Position numbers and translations under genes: made by a program | Shown: one piece after another, positions 25,077 through 36,100 of the stretch | Position numbering within the stretch: the stretch's first letter is position 1 | Layout: every line of letters begins with the position of its first letter | The notes under the pieces: model-generated | Database searches by the model: none | Seen by the model: the letters and a program-made list of their open reading frames with translations, nothing else | Told to the model about the DNA's origin: nothing | Assembly: GCF_020042345.1 (NCBI RefSeq) | Contig: NZ_CP083387.1 | Coordinates: 2,108,001 to 2,172,000 of the forward strand | From: Arachidicoccus terrestris | GTDB taxonomy: Bacteria > Bacteroidota > Bacteroidia > Chitinophagales > Chitinophagaceae | Reading direction: 5' to 3' | Length of the DNA: 64,000 bases

Positions 25077-27011
25077 TTATCGAATGCTGAATGGAGAGGC
25101 CGGCATCCCTTTCTTATTGCACAAATTTGGGTTTACCGGGTTATCTGCCCAACCATAACGTACATATATAGGATCACGAATCGTTGTACTCCAGACTTCC
25201 AGTTTATCGCCCGAAATTTTAGATTCTGCCCAGACAAAATGTTTATCCGCTCCGGCAATCGCAATTTCCTGAGGCGCCTCTCCATCCGATGTCATCAGAC
25301 CAAAAGCCGCGTTAGTGAATGATATTATAATCTTATTTCCTTGTTTTTCATAGGACTTGTATAGAGGGCCGCAAGCCACTATGTTTTCATGATAAGCTAT
25401 TTTCCTGGCAATTAACGCCAGGCGGTCTCCTACCGGCTTTTTTCTGTCCGGATGTATATCATTCCATTCACCTAGATCTATGGTCACTGCCATACCTGTA
25501 TTCCTGATAGCACAAGTTTTCAACTGAGCCTCCCTTAGCTCTGCCCACCCGCTTTGCGCTGGCAAATAATTAAAATCTCCGAAGCCTGGCAATTGGACAA
25601 ATAAAAACGGAATATCCCCCAGTTTCCATTTGTTACGCCAATCCTCAATTAAGTTTTGCATCAGTCCGGCATAATTTTTTGTTCCTATATTGCTTTCCCC
25701 CTGGTACCATAAAATGCCCTTTATGCCATAATTAATCAGTGGAGCAACCATACCGTTATATAAGGCAGCCGGCGCATTCTGAAGGGAGAAATGAGTCGGC
25801 GGCAGGCCTTTGTGCTTAGGTGGTGCAAAAACGGCCCCCACCTTATACTGCCAATATCCCTTTAAATCCAATGTATCCGTGCCGGCAATCAGGCAATAGG
25901 GTTTATCAGGAACAAATCCGCCCTTTCCAAAAAAATTCTGCACCTTGATCACAAAAAGATTTTTGCCTGCCCTGAGTAAGTCTCTGGGAACGGCATACCT
26001 TCTTTGTGGATATTCATAAGTGGTACTGCCTACTTTTTGTCCGTTAATATATAATTCATCTGCGTTCACGATTCTGCCTAAAAAGACCTTTGCTTCTTTT
26101 TCGGTCATTCGCCCAGGTACATCAATGATTTTTCTGTACCAGACCACGCCATTCAAATCCTTCACGCCCTGATCCTCCCAGTAACCGGGAATGCCAATTT
26201 GCCGCCAGCCTTTCGGTGTGTATGCCGTTGAATACCATGGCTGGGAGCCATCCACCCCTTTATCCATTACAGCTGTTTTTTTAAAGCCAGATGTTTTGTT
26301 TTTTATACCGTCTAAAAAGCCCGGGGCTTTGTGGTCTTGTATCTGACTTTCGATTGCGGGAAATCCCTTGAAGCCATCATCGCTTATCCATGCTTCAATG
26401 GGGGTACCGCCTACACTGGCATTTATAATACCAATGGGAACATGATATTTTTCGTAAATAGCTTTAGCAAAAAAATAGGCCACAGCAGAAAAACTACCCA
26501 CGAATGCCGGGGTCGCAGGCTTCCAGGCACCGCCATTCAAACTGTCAGCCGGTCCTTTTAAAACAGGTATATTAGGCACCCAAAACTGCCGTATTTCCGG
26601 ATAATGAGCGTTTTTGATTGCATTTGGGTAATATACAGAATGTAGGAAAAGCTGGTGAACCATATTTGACTGACCCGAACAGAGCCAGACATCTCCGATC
26701 AGAATATCCTTTAACTTAATTGTATTTTTGCCTTTTATGGTCATGGTATAAGGGCCTCCGGCCGGCATAGCTGGCAGCTGTACCGACCATTTGAGGTCAT
26801 TACCGGCTTTGGCGGCGAATTCCCGGCCGTTAAATCTCACTTTTATTTTCTCACCTTTGGAGGCCCAGCCCCAAATCTTGATTGAATGACCTCTTTGTAA
26901 TACCATACTATCCTTAACCAGGCTTGGTAATTTCACCTGGGCTGCGGCCGGAATAGTCGTCGTTACAACTATCAAAACGCATATTAACCACAAGACTAGC
27001 TTTTTTTGCAT
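25077..27011 (-). CDS. SASA-family carbohydrate O-acetylesterase
   Basis: 644 residues from ATG 27011, which gives a signal peptide ending PAAAQ. An N-terminal beta-sandwich (LVKDSMVLQRG, IKIWGWASKGEKIKVRFNG) precedes the SGNH-like catalytic domain with Ser115 in GDVWLCSGQSNM. Roughly residues 255-365 are a GH2-like jelly-roll insertion (WYRKIIDVPGRM, LYINGQKVGSTTYEYPQRR). The catalytic domain resumes with GILWYQGESN and ends with EWNDIHPDRK carrying the catalytic His. The family is named for sialate acetylesterase, but position as last gene of susC-susD-GH67-GH43 points to removing acetyl groups from xylo-oligosaccharides. Confidence 0.85.
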   Translation of the reverse strand: MQKKLVLWLICVLIVVTTTIPAAAQVKLPSLVKDSMVLQRGHSIKIWGWASKGEKIKVRFNGREFAAKAGNDLKWSVQLPAMPAGGPYTMTIKGKNTIKLKDILIGDVWLCSGQSNMVHQLFLHSVYYPNAIKNAHYPEIRQFWVPNIPVLKGPADSLNGGAWKPATPAFVGSFSAVAYFFAKAIYEKYHVPIGIINASVGGTPIEAWISDDGFKGFPAIESQIQDHKAPGFLDGIKNKTSGFKKTAVMDKGVDGSQPWYSTAYTPKGWRQIGIPGYWEDQGVKDLNGVVWYRKIIDVPGRMTEKEAKVFLGRIVNADELYINGQKVGSTTYEYPQRRYAVPRDLLRAGKNLFVIKVQNFFGKGGFVPDKPYCLIAGTDTLDLKGYWQYKVGAVFAPPKHKGLPPTHFSLQNAPAALYNGMVAPLINYGIKGILWYQGESNIGTKNYAGLMQNLIEDWRNKWKLGDIPFLFVQLPGFGDFNYLPAQSGWAELREAQLKTCAIRNTGMAVTIDLGEWNDIHPDRKKPVGDRLALIARKIAYHENIVACGPLYKSYEKQGNKIIISFTNAAFGLMTSDGEAPQEIAIAGADKHFVWAESKISGDKLEVWSTTIRDPIYVRYGWADNPVNPNLCNKKGMPASPFSIR

Positions 27012-27177
27012 CACTTCCGTTTTTTTTATAAAAATCATCTCGCTTAGGTATAATGGTTTCTTAAACATCATTTTAAAAATGATCGCCACATCAAATTATG
27101 ACCGGCGCAGGATAATTATTTACTCGTGGTAAACCGCAAAACCCACTAGCCGCCTTTGCGGACAGTAATTTCTACCA

Positions 27178-28854
27178 CTATTGCAATTTGTAGGCATCAT
27201 CGCTTCCTTTATACTCAAACCAATTATAGGCAGCACCAAGATGGCTGTCTTCTCCCAGGGAGGTTGCGTACAAAGCATATAAACAGCCCACAAATCCGCC
27301 GGCATCCTTTGTGCTCAGCAATTTGCCGTCTACACCAGATTTTAAAGTAACCCACTGATTCGGCTTTTGAGCATACTGAAATCCGTAATGGGCACCATTG
27401 GCTACTATTCTCAATTGTAAAGACCGGCTTTTAGATAACGGTGCCTGCGCCAACAAAGCCATATCCTGGTCCGAAACTGATCCCGCTTTATACAGCGAGA
27501 CTACCGGTTTTCCATCTTTGACGGATTTACAGAGATAATAGAATGCGTGTTCACTTTGAAAAATCATGATGCCTGCTTTTTCATTTTCTTTATTGGCGGA
27601 GAAATCCATACTCACCGTTGCGGTGCCTTTTAAATGAGCTTGCCGGAATCCTATAAAAGCCGGGTTACCGTCGCCTGAAGCAGTTATCTTTTTCAAAGGC
27701 AGATGCAATTGACCGTCCTTAATTGTATATAGTCCCGCAGTCGGATTTCTCAACATCAAAAACCGGTTATCTAAAACAGCCTTATCAAAATCATCCCTGA
27801 AAGTGTAGTTACCGCTGAAGGGGTTATACACCTTTTTTATTGTATCTGAAGGCACCGGGAACGTATAGGGCAGGGCAAGATCAGAATCCAGGATAACCGG
27901 CCAGCCTTCTTTCCACTTAACAGGTGCGAGAAAAGTCTCTCTACCTGTATTGTAATAATCGCTCTCATACGGACGGCACCCCAAAAATACCGCATACCAC
28001 TTACCGTCCGGAGTCTCCACCAGATCTGCATGACCGGTGGAGGTGACCGGGTCTTTTCTGTTTTTATCCAATGTAAGCTGTGACAAAATCGGGTTCCCTT
28101 TATAGGAAAGATATGGACCATCAACCTTTTTACTCCTAAAGATAACTTCGGTATGATTAAATCCTGTACCGCCTTGTGCACACATCAAGTAATACCAGCC
28201 ATTTATTTTATATAAATGTGGCCCTTCTATCCAAATCGGCTTTTCGTCAAGATTCGTCCCTCCATTAACCAGTATCTTATTCGTCCCTATTGCTTTCATT
28301 TGCCGGATATCATATTCAATCAATCGAATTGTCCGATGACCATCATAGAGCGGCTTATTATCCGGCGCTTCGCTGTTGTAGGTGATGTACACTTTGCCAT
28401 CGTCATCAAAAAATAAAGATGGATCAATCCCGCTGGCATCCGGTGTAAATATAGGGTCGCTCCAAGGCCCGGCCGGATTTTTGGCAGTAATAATAAAATT
28501 ACCCCCCTGTGACACATTTGTGCACATGATATAATACACCCCATTATGATAACGTAGTGTAGGTGCGAATAGACCTCTGGAAACCCCTCCGTTCCCGAGT
28601 TGTAACTGGCTATTGCGGTCCATCGCATTGCCAATCTGACGCCAATTTACCAGATCCCTGCTATGAAATATCGGCAGTCCGGGAAAATATGAAAAGCTGG
28701 AATTCACCAGATAATAATCATCTCCCACCCTGCAAATACTGGGATCGGGGTAAAATCCGGCAAGTACCGGATTGGTATACCTTAACTGACTATATGCCTG
28801 AGAACAGACGAGCAACAAAATTAAAATAATTCGGGTTTTACGGTACATTATCAT
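27178..28854 (-). CDS. GH43 beta-xylosidase/alpha-L-arabinofuranosidase
   Basis: 558 residues with a signal peptide (ILILLLVCSQAYSQ). The five-bladed propeller carries all three catalytic acids: Asp37 in FYPDPSI (base), Asp144 in GIDPSLFFD (pKa modulator) and Glu210 in WIEGPHLY (acid). A C-terminal beta-sandwich of about 200 residues (from RDDFDKAVLDNRFLMLRNP) is the usual GH43_C2 domain that completes the pocket. Arabinose or xylose release from xylo-oligosaccharides in the periplasm is expected; I cannot decide between them. It lies between the GH67 and esterase genes. Confidence 0.9.
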   Translation of the reverse strand: MIMYRKTRIILILLLVCSQAYSQLRYTNPVLAGFYPDPSICRVGDDYYLVNSSFSYFPGLPIFHSRDLVNWRQIGNAMDRNSQLQLGNGGVSRGLFAPTLRYHNGVYYIMCTNVSQGGNFIITAKNPAGPWSDPIFTPDASGIDPSLFFDDDGKVYITYNSEAPDNKPLYDGHRTIRLIEYDIRQMKAIGTNKILVNGGTNLDEKPIWIEGPHLYKINGWYYLMCAQGGTGFNHTEVIFRSKKVDGPYLSYKGNPILSQLTLDKNRKDPVTSTGHADLVETPDGKWYAVFLGCRPYESDYYNTGRETFLAPVKWKEGWPVILDSDLALPYTFPVPSDTIKKVYNPFSGNYTFRDDFDKAVLDNRFLMLRNPTAGLYTIKDGQLHLPLKKITASGDGNPAFIGFRQAHLKGTATVSMDFSANKENEKAGIMIFQSEHAFYYLCKSVKDGKPVVSLYKAGSVSDQDMALLAQAPLSKSRSLQLRIVANGAHYGFQYAQKPNQWVTLKSGVDGKLLSTKDAGGFVGCLYALYATSLGEDSHLGAAYNWFEYKGSDDAYKLQ

Positions 28855-28946
28855 TTCTTTTAATAATTAATTTTTAAATTGTCTACGCCGCTACCTTATT
28901 TTGAAGGTACATTCTGGTTGTAACTGGAAGCCACAACAAAAAAAAA

Positions 28947-31010
28947 TTACTTTATCCTTACCCGGAACTCATTCGCCTGAATGGTACGCAGGGACTCAGC
29001 GGGCTTTTCAACATCCGAAGGAAGCGCCATTTGGCTATAAGTCTGGAAATACTGAATGCAGGCATCCTTCCAAAGCCTGGCTCCCTGGTATTGTTTTTCC
29101 AGCTTCTTTTTGACAGCAATAAATCTGTCGCGGTCCACAAAACCACGCGCTCTACTCCAGATCTGCTGAAATTCACGAACTTGCTTAACACCTTTATCAT
29201 AATGACGACAAAGGCCTTCCCAAAGGGTTTGCCCATCCTTCAACTTATAGGTCCAGGGAACATGATGGAACCATAATAATAAATTTTCGGGACAGGTGGC
29301 CAGGTTATTATAAATTGAGTCCAACGGTGTATGGTATTGCGTCACAGCATCACTGCCCGTTTTTGTTCGATCAAAGCCGATGCCCGTTTTTGATGCCTGA
29401 TGATAATAAGGCGGTGTCCAGTCCGGCCGCACCCCTTTGGGGGCCCACCAAGGTCCGGGACCATAATGTCCATTGGCAGACATAATATGGTGCAATCCTA
29501 AAGGTGTCATGGTGTTGACGGTGGTTTCCCTGCTCTGTAACATGAGCCGCCGCACCGGCACAAGGAATTGGTTTTCCCAGGTCCTGGCAAAGGAAGCGCC
29601 TTTGCTACGCATGCTATCCGTCAAAAATGTCTGTATCAACCATTCATTGGCAATCTTCCGACTGCTTAACCGGTTGTTCCAGGACAGGCGACCGAACGCA
29701 TACCAATTGGCCTGCGCAAAAATATGACCACACCAGTTGGTATCCAGGCCAATATTGGCTACCCCTGCAATGGCTGTATGCGGTCGATCTGATAATGTTC
29801 CGTCTGTACACCTCGCAACGGTGCTTCCTTTTCCGTATTGATACGTATCGCTATTGAGTACCTCTTCCCAGAGCGTGGAAAGAAAAACCAGATAATTAGA
29901 ATGCCCCAAATACTCCTGCGTTATCTGAAATTCAGGCATCACTGAGCTATGCTTCATTGCACCAAATAAAGGGCTGAACGGCTCTCTGGGCTGGAAGTCA
30001 ACCGGACCATTTTTGACCTGAATAATTACATTGTCCCTGAATTTGCCATCAAACGGTAAGAATTCAGTATAAGCTTGTTTGGCCCGGTCTGTTTCATTAG
30101 CGCTATAAACAAAAGCCCGCCACATAATAATCCCTCCATGAGGCTTTATTGCGTCTGCCAACATGTTGGCTCCGTCGACGTGTGTTCGCCCAAAATCCTG
30201 TGGCCCAGGCTGCCCCTCACTGCTTGCCTTCACCAAAAATCCTCCAAAGTCAGGTACATACCGATAAATTTCATCTATTTTTTGGGTCCACCATGCAATT
30301 ACTTCTTTATTTAACGGATCGGCACTCTGCAAATGCCCTAGCAACTCCGGCGAGGCAAAATTCACCGACAAGTATACCTTTATTCCATATGGACGTAAAA
30401 TATCTGCGATTGACTTTACTCTTCGCAGGTACCTGCCGGTCAGTATTTCAGCAGAGGCATTGACATTGTTAAGCACGCTGCCGTTAATACCGACTGAAGC
30501 ATTTGCCCTGCCATACTGCTTCCAAGTCTTTATATCTCTTTTTGTTACCGTGAAAGGTTCCTCCTTCTTCCAGAATATTGAATTGCCCGCATAACCCCGC
30601 TCAACGGACCCATCTAAATTATCCCAGTGGTTCAATATTCTTCTCTCATAAGAAGGATTACTGCGTTTCATTTCAACCCTCGAACCTGTCCTTTGTAATC
30701 TCAAAAGAGCAAAGACGCCATACAGAACACCAATATCTGAATTCGCTGACACCGTATCACCGTCAAGCTTAAAGCCATTATTTTTTAATAAGCTATCCCT
30801 TGCCACCTGTAAATACACGGTTTTACCACCATTGCCCAACCAGGCACTTTCTAATTCCGCGGTTGCAAGATCGATGGTGGCAGAATGTACGTTGCTGACT
30901 ACTGAAACTTTTCGGGGCGCCTCTGAATTTAACCATAATTGACGAGCCAACTGCCCCCGGGCCAGTTGAAGGACGAAAAAAAAGACTGCAATTATTGTTA
31001 AACGCTTCAT
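28947..31010 (-). CDS. aguA: GH67 alpha-glucuronidase
   Basis: Releases (4-O-methyl)glucuronic acid from the non-reducing end of aldouronic oligosaccharides. The 687 residues begin with a signal peptide (AVFFFVLQLARGQ). N-terminal domain: VSANSDIGVLYGVFALLRL. The barrel contains the acid Glu265 in KASSEGQPGP and the two base acids Asp338 (KNGPVDFQPREPF) and Glu366 (FQITQEYLGH); the 73- and 28-residue distances agree with the characterised Cellvibrio enzyme. The C-terminal helical part has NLLLWFHHVPW. This gene makes the locus specific for glucuronoxylan. A large hairpin precedes its ribosome binding region. Confidence 0.96.
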   Translation of the reverse strand: MKRLTIIAVFFFVLQLARGQLARQLWLNSEAPRKVSVVSNVHSATIDLATAELESAWLGNGGKTVYLQVARDSLLKNNGFKLDGDTVSANSDIGVLYGVFALLRLQRTGSRVEMKRSNPSYERRILNHWDNLDGSVERGYAGNSIFWKKEEPFTVTKRDIKTWKQYGRANASVGINGSVLNNVNASAEILTGRYLRRVKSIADILRPYGIKVYLSVNFASPELLGHLQSADPLNKEVIAWWTQKIDEIYRYVPDFGGFLVKASSEGQPGPQDFGRTHVDGANMLADAIKPHGGIIMWRAFVYSANETDRAKQAYTEFLPFDGKFRDNVIIQVKNGPVDFQPREPFSPLFGAMKHSSVMPEFQITQEYLGHSNYLVFLSTLWEEVLNSDTYQYGKGSTVARCTDGTLSDRPHTAIAGVANIGLDTNWCGHIFAQANWYAFGRLSWNNRLSSRKIANEWLIQTFLTDSMRSKGASFARTWENQFLVPVRRLMLQSRETTVNTMTPLGLHHIMSANGHYGPGPWWAPKGVRPDWTPPYYHQASKTGIGFDRTKTGSDAVTQYHTPLDSIYNNLATCPENLLLWFHHVPWTYKLKDGQTLWEGLCRHYDKGVKQVREFQQIWSRARGFVDRDRFIAVKKKLEKQYQGARLWKDACIQYFQTYSQMALPSDVEKPAESLRTIQANEFRVRIK

Positions 31011-31038
31011 CTCTTGGTATTTTTTATAAGGATAAATA

Positions 31039-31079
31039 GAAATGTTCTATGGATGGGTAAGCCATCCATAGAACATTTC
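31039..31079. other. Perfect 18-bp intercistronic hairpin between susD and GH67
   Basis: GAAATGTTCTATGGATGG (31039-31056) pairs exactly with 31062-31079 around GTAAG. It lies 44 bases after the susD stop and 28 bases before the GH67 ATG. No T tract follows on the minus strand, so RNA processing, 3'-end protection of susCD mRNA or partial attenuation is more likely than full termination. Confidence 0.7.
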
Positions 31080-31123
31080 ACAATTGAGCAATTCCTTTTT
31101 GGGTGCAGGTCAAATATTCAATC

Positions 31124-33103
31124 CTAATTTACATAACCAGGGTTCTGATATTGATCTTTTAGCTCATCACTAACCTGCATCGCATCCAACTGTCCTTGCG
31201 GGATGGGCCTTAAATATAAATAAGGCTGAATATTTCTGACGGTTTTTACAGGGGTATGGTCTCCGTAGCCACTTCCACATATTTCATAAGAGGAAGCAAG
31301 TTTTGCCCACTGCTGCGTGCGGATCAGGTCATACCACCGGTACCCTTCTCCAAAATATTCTCTGGAACGCTCTGCCAAAATATAATCTATCGTGATGACA
31401 GATGGGGTTGCCGCAACCATCTCTGCACTATTGTCTTCAACTTTGGCTACGTTACCACTATTACTCCATTGCCATTTTCCGGCCCTTGCACGGATAATAT
31501 TTATTAAACCTCTGGCTGATCCGTCATTAGCATAGGTGCCGGAAACCGCCTTGGTCGCAGCACCTTCAACTGCCGCTTCGGCCGCTATGAAAAACAATTC
31601 GGAGAATTTGGTGATATTGTAAGGCCTTGTGCTGCCCGCATTGGGATTCCCCAGTCCTGAGCCATTATCAGTACGGTAGGGCCCAAGCTTCCAGAGGCCG
31701 GGGTATACCACTCTGCTGATGCCGGACGGGCTGATGACAAAATCTGCACGCCCCGGCAAGACACCGGCACCAATACCACTGTTGTATACACTGTTCGAAT
31801 AGTCTATGGCCTGACCAGGATCTTCAGGTAAAAAGGTCAGAACAGCACTGTTCTGGTAAATCGGAAGACCATTTGCATTGTATAATTTGTCATAGTTAGC
31901 GCTCAATCCCGATTCATCCATATTACATCTGTAAACAGTAGTAAATGTACCATCGTACCTTGAATCATTCGTTTTATCTGCAAACGTATTGGTAAAAACA
32001 TTAATTGTGGGCGCCATCCGCACCCAAGGGCGTCCAAGAGGCTGTACAGATGCCCGCTGTACGGCATTAACCGGGGTCCAGGAAGTTGCAGACGAACTAC
32101 TTGTCATTGCCGGATAGTTCCAGGTCATCATCCAGCCTGCAAAATTGTCCGGCGCGCCGCCACTACCATAGCTTAAGCTGCCTCCGTTATATTGTTGGCT
32201 GGTTTCTGTATGATCCGCATACAGCATTATTTCTTTATTGCGATCATTGCTGGCCACATTTACATCATAAAACGTAGGCTGAAGCGCATAAGGTCCGGGA
32301 TTCTCAATGGCGGTTACAGAAATATTATAGGCTTGTTGAAAATACCAGGCAGCGTCATGGCCATCAGGATCCGTCCTTGTTGTTTCAGGAAAGGTCGGAA
32401 TATTATTCGGGTTTTTTAGCCACCAGGCATAGGTCAGATAGGCTTTTGATAAATAGAGCTGCGCCAGGGCTTTTGTAGCAGCTCCTGTTAACCGGGGGTT
32501 GTCCGGTAAATTATCCACCGCATATTTTAAGTCTGGGAATATACATTTTGTATATACTTCGGGAACCGTATTACGAACAGAAGCCGCGATAGGGTTGGTA
32601 TTAAATTTCAAATCTCCGGCGCCCAGATCCAGTGGCACACCACCAAAGGTTTGTGTCAGCAGAAAATAATCAAAAGCTCTGAAGAAATTAGCCTCCGCCA
32701 GCAAACCCGCATCAACGCCAGCATCTTGGCCATACTCTATTACTCCATTTGCAGTGTTGATATTGGTGAAGCAGGTTCCCCAAATGACATCGGCTCTACT
32801 GGTGCTGGAGGTAATATCCCCCTGACCGGAAAGATCCATGACCTTAAAATTCTGATCTGCGCTCTGACCATAGGTCATCTCATCAGTACCTGTTTCACAG
32901 GTGTTATAATAATAAGCCTGACCATAAATATTTCTCAAATGCGCATACATCTCTGTCAGACCGCCCTGCACCCCTTTTTCGGTTTTAAAATATTCGGGAG
33001 TAAAGATGCTCCTGGGCTCTTCTTTCAGGAATTTTGAGCATCCGCCGACAAGAATCATTATCAATAACGTTCCTGATATGCGTTTTATATACTTCGTATT
33101 CAT
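31124..33103 (-). CDS. SusD/RagB-type glycan-binding lipoprotein
   Basis: Surface lipoprotein that caps the SusC channel and delivers oligosaccharide, 659 residues. Lipobox MILVGGCSKFL with Cys near residue 22; then SusD features: TPR helices with GQAYYYNTCETGTDEM, EANFFRAFDYFLLTQTFGGVPL, KALAQLYLSKAYLTYAWW and the end block YILAERSREYFGEGYRWYDLIRTQ. It starts 11 bases after the susC stop. It is one of three SusD proteins here and belongs to the operon with the GH67, GH43 and esterase genes. Confidence 0.95.
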   Translation of the reverse strand: MNTKYIKRISGTLLIMILVGGCSKFLKEEPRSIFTPEYFKTEKGVQGGLTEMYAHLRNIYGQAYYYNTCETGTDEMTYGQSADQNFKVMDLSGQGDITSSTSRADVIWGTCFTNINTANGVIEYGQDAGVDAGLLAEANFFRAFDYFLLTQTFGGVPLDLGAGDLKFNTNPIAASVRNTVPEVYTKCIFPDLKYAVDNLPDNPRLTGAATKALAQLYLSKAYLTYAWWLKNPNNIPTFPETTRTDPDGHDAAWYFQQAYNISVTAIENPGPYALQPTFYDVNVASNDRNKEIMLYADHTETSQQYNGGSLSYGSGGAPDNFAGWMMTWNYPAMTSSSSATSWTPVNAVQRASVQPLGRPWVRMAPTINVFTNTFADKTNDSRYDGTFTTVYRCNMDESGLSANYDKLYNANGLPIYQNSAVLTFLPEDPGQAIDYSNSVYNSGIGAGVLPGRADFVISPSGISRVVYPGLWKLGPYRTDNGSGLGNPNAGSTRPYNITKFSELFFIAAEAAVEGAATKAVSGTYANDGSARGLINIIRARAGKWQWSNSGNVAKVEDNSAEMVAATPSVITIDYILAERSREYFGEGYRWYDLIRTQQWAKLASSYEICGSGYGDHTPVKTVRNIQPYLYLRPIPQGQLDAMQVSDELKDQYQNPGYVN

Positions 33104-33114
33104 TATTAATAATT

Positions 33115-36100
33115 TTAGAATGTTAAATTAAGTCCCAGTAAAAAATTTCTGGTGGAGGGGGTGTTAGTCCCCTGTGTCAATAAACGGTGGGCAAAAGAAG
33201 AAACTGCAGCGTTCTGATCTCCGTAGGAGTTGGTCTCTGGATCCAAACCCGTGTCACTATGATAAGGAGAAAACATTACAAATGGGTTCTGTACACTGAA
33301 ATAAACGCGCATCTGGCTTATACTGGATGATTTAAGCCATCTGCTCTTTGCAAAATTATACCCTAATGTAATCGTTCTGATTTTCAAATATGAGGCGTCA
33401 AAATAACCCAATGTTGATCCATAAATAGGATTATCTCCGCTCATCTGCCCACCTGGTTTGGGATATCTTGCCTGTGTATTGGTCGGCGTCCAATAATCAA
33501 TATCGACATTATTGGACCGGCCGGTCATCAGGTTAAGATATCCGCTTGAACCATACAACGTGCTTATCAGGACGCCTCCGTGCTGGAAAACGCCAACCAC
33601 ACCCAAATCGAATCCTTTATAAGCAACACTTGTATTGAAGCCCCCTGTAAATGAAGGATCTGTATTGATGATTTGTCTGTCATCATCGCCAATCGGCCTT
33701 TTTGCCGTACCATCTTCATTAAAGCCCCCGGTGTATTTTACACGTATGCCGCCCACATTTCCACCAGGCTGCAACTGCTTCAACAATCCACTCGCGCTGT
33801 CAGCTGCGGTCCAAAGGCCGATACGTTCGTAATCATAGATCACATTGATCGGATGGCCGACAAACCAGCTGTTTCCAACATCTGCCATTACACCTGAGGC
33901 AAGGTGCGTAATTTTATTCCTGTTAAAGGACAGGTTCACACCAGCGTTCCAGGTCCAGCCATTATTATCCTGTAAAATGGTTCCGTTCAAAGATAGTTCT
34001 AAGCCTTTGTTCTCAGTGTTTCCTACGTTAGCGGTATAACTGCCTACCCCTGAAGTGGCCGGCAGGCCCACACTCTGTAAAAGCCCGTTTGTTTTTGTTA
34101 TATAATATTCAATCGTACCGGATAAACGGTCATTAAATAATCCGAAATCTAATCCGTAGTTCCATGTTTTTGAATACTCCCACCCTAAGTTGGGATTAGG
34201 CAGCGTTGAAACATAATATCCCGTGGCATAGGTATCGCCAAAATTATAATAATTAGTGCCAAGGCGCCCCATTGTCGAATAAGGGCTTACCGCCTGATTA
34301 GAGGTTTGGCCGACACCGACTCTTAATTTAAGTTCATTTATAAAGGAAAGGTTCTTCATAAATGACTCTCTTGAAATATTCCAGCCCACTGAAACCGCAG
34401 GGTAGGTATGCCACTGATGGCCGGGGGCCAATACTGACGCACCATCTGAACGCAGGGTAGCAGAAATCATATATTTATTATCATAAGCATACATTACACG
34501 GCCCATCCAGGAAACCAGGCCTCTTTCCCAATAGTTCTGGTTCTCAGGCAAAACGTCAATTTCATCACTGGCCGTCCCGATATTAAAATATTGCAATTGA
34601 TCTTCTGGTATCCCGATACCCGAGATATATGTACTGTGATATCTATTCTGTTCAGAAGAAAATAAACCTACGGCATTGATCCGATGTTTATTAAAAGTCC
34701 TGTCGTAAGTTAACAGGTTTTCAAGGGTCCAGTCAGTTCCTACGGAATTACCAATGGAAGCAGTCGATGGATCTAACGGATTTGTACTATTAATGCCTTC
34801 CCCTTTATAACTGCCACTGTTGCCATAGTTAATATTTAAGCCTACATTTACACGGTAGGCCAATCCCTGTATCCAGGGTATCTTAACCTCTGCATATAAT
34901 GAGTTATAAGAAGCAAAATTATTGTTATTGCTGGCCCATTTATCCTTTAAGCTGTCTATCACCTCTTTTGTATAGACCCAGCTTGCACTTAATGGCATCT
35001 GAAAAGAGTATTTTATGGAACCATCTGGGTTATAGGGGTCGGCAAGTGGTGAGTTACTCAGTGCGCCGTAAATACCCACTTGTGAACCATGGGTAATATT
35101 GTAATTGTTATTGGTGGTAAAGCCAATTCTCACATATTTCCCGATATTCTGGTCAATGGATCCGTGAATTGCATACCGCTGGTAATTCTGCGTTGGTATC
35201 ACTGCCTGATTACGATAATAAGAAGCACCAAAATTATAACTGCCATTCTTAGTCCCTGCTGATACATTGACATTCTCGTTAGTGACATTTCCTGTCTGAT
35301 ACAGTAAGTCCTGCCAGTTCGTATTGACACTATCGCTTTCTCCTGCACCCAACTGTACACTTCCATCCTGATTTACGAACTGTCCGGCAGCTTTACGCAA
35401 TGCCAGTAATTTAGGCCCATCCATCATCGGAAACTGAGCAAATACTTTGCTCAAACCATAATAGCTGCTGGCTGTTACCCGCGCATCCTGCCCTTTCTTT
35501 CCTTTAAAAGTTGTAATGAGGATGACGCCATTGGCACCCCTTGAGCCATAAATGGCCGTAGCGGAAGCGTCTTTCAGGATATCGACACTCTTTACGGAGT
35601 TCATATCAATATCCCCGATACTTCCAGGGAACGGTATGCCGTCCAGAACAATTAAAGGATCATTATTCGCTGTCAATGATCTGGTACCCCTTATACGGAT
35701 TTGCATCGTTGCACCAGGTTTTGAAGAAGTCTGGGAAATAGCAACACCAGGCAAACGCCCTTGCATGGCATCCGAGATATTTGCCGCCGGTACTTCCTTT
35801 AAACTTTCACCTGAAATAGAGGCAACGGAACCTGTAACCGCTTCTTTCATTTGTGTACCATAACCAATGACTACAACATCCCCCAAATTAGCGTCTGAGG
35901 CTACCAGGGTCACACTAATGTTCTTTTGGCCAGAATACACAATTACCTTTTTTAGATAACCGATAAAAGTAACCTGCAACGAATCATTAGGCGACACATT
36001 AATTGAGAAACCACCGTCCTGGCCCGAAGTTACCCCTTTATTACTGTTGAGGTTTAGAATGGAGGCGCCTGCAATTGGCTTTCCCGTGGCGTCCGTCACC

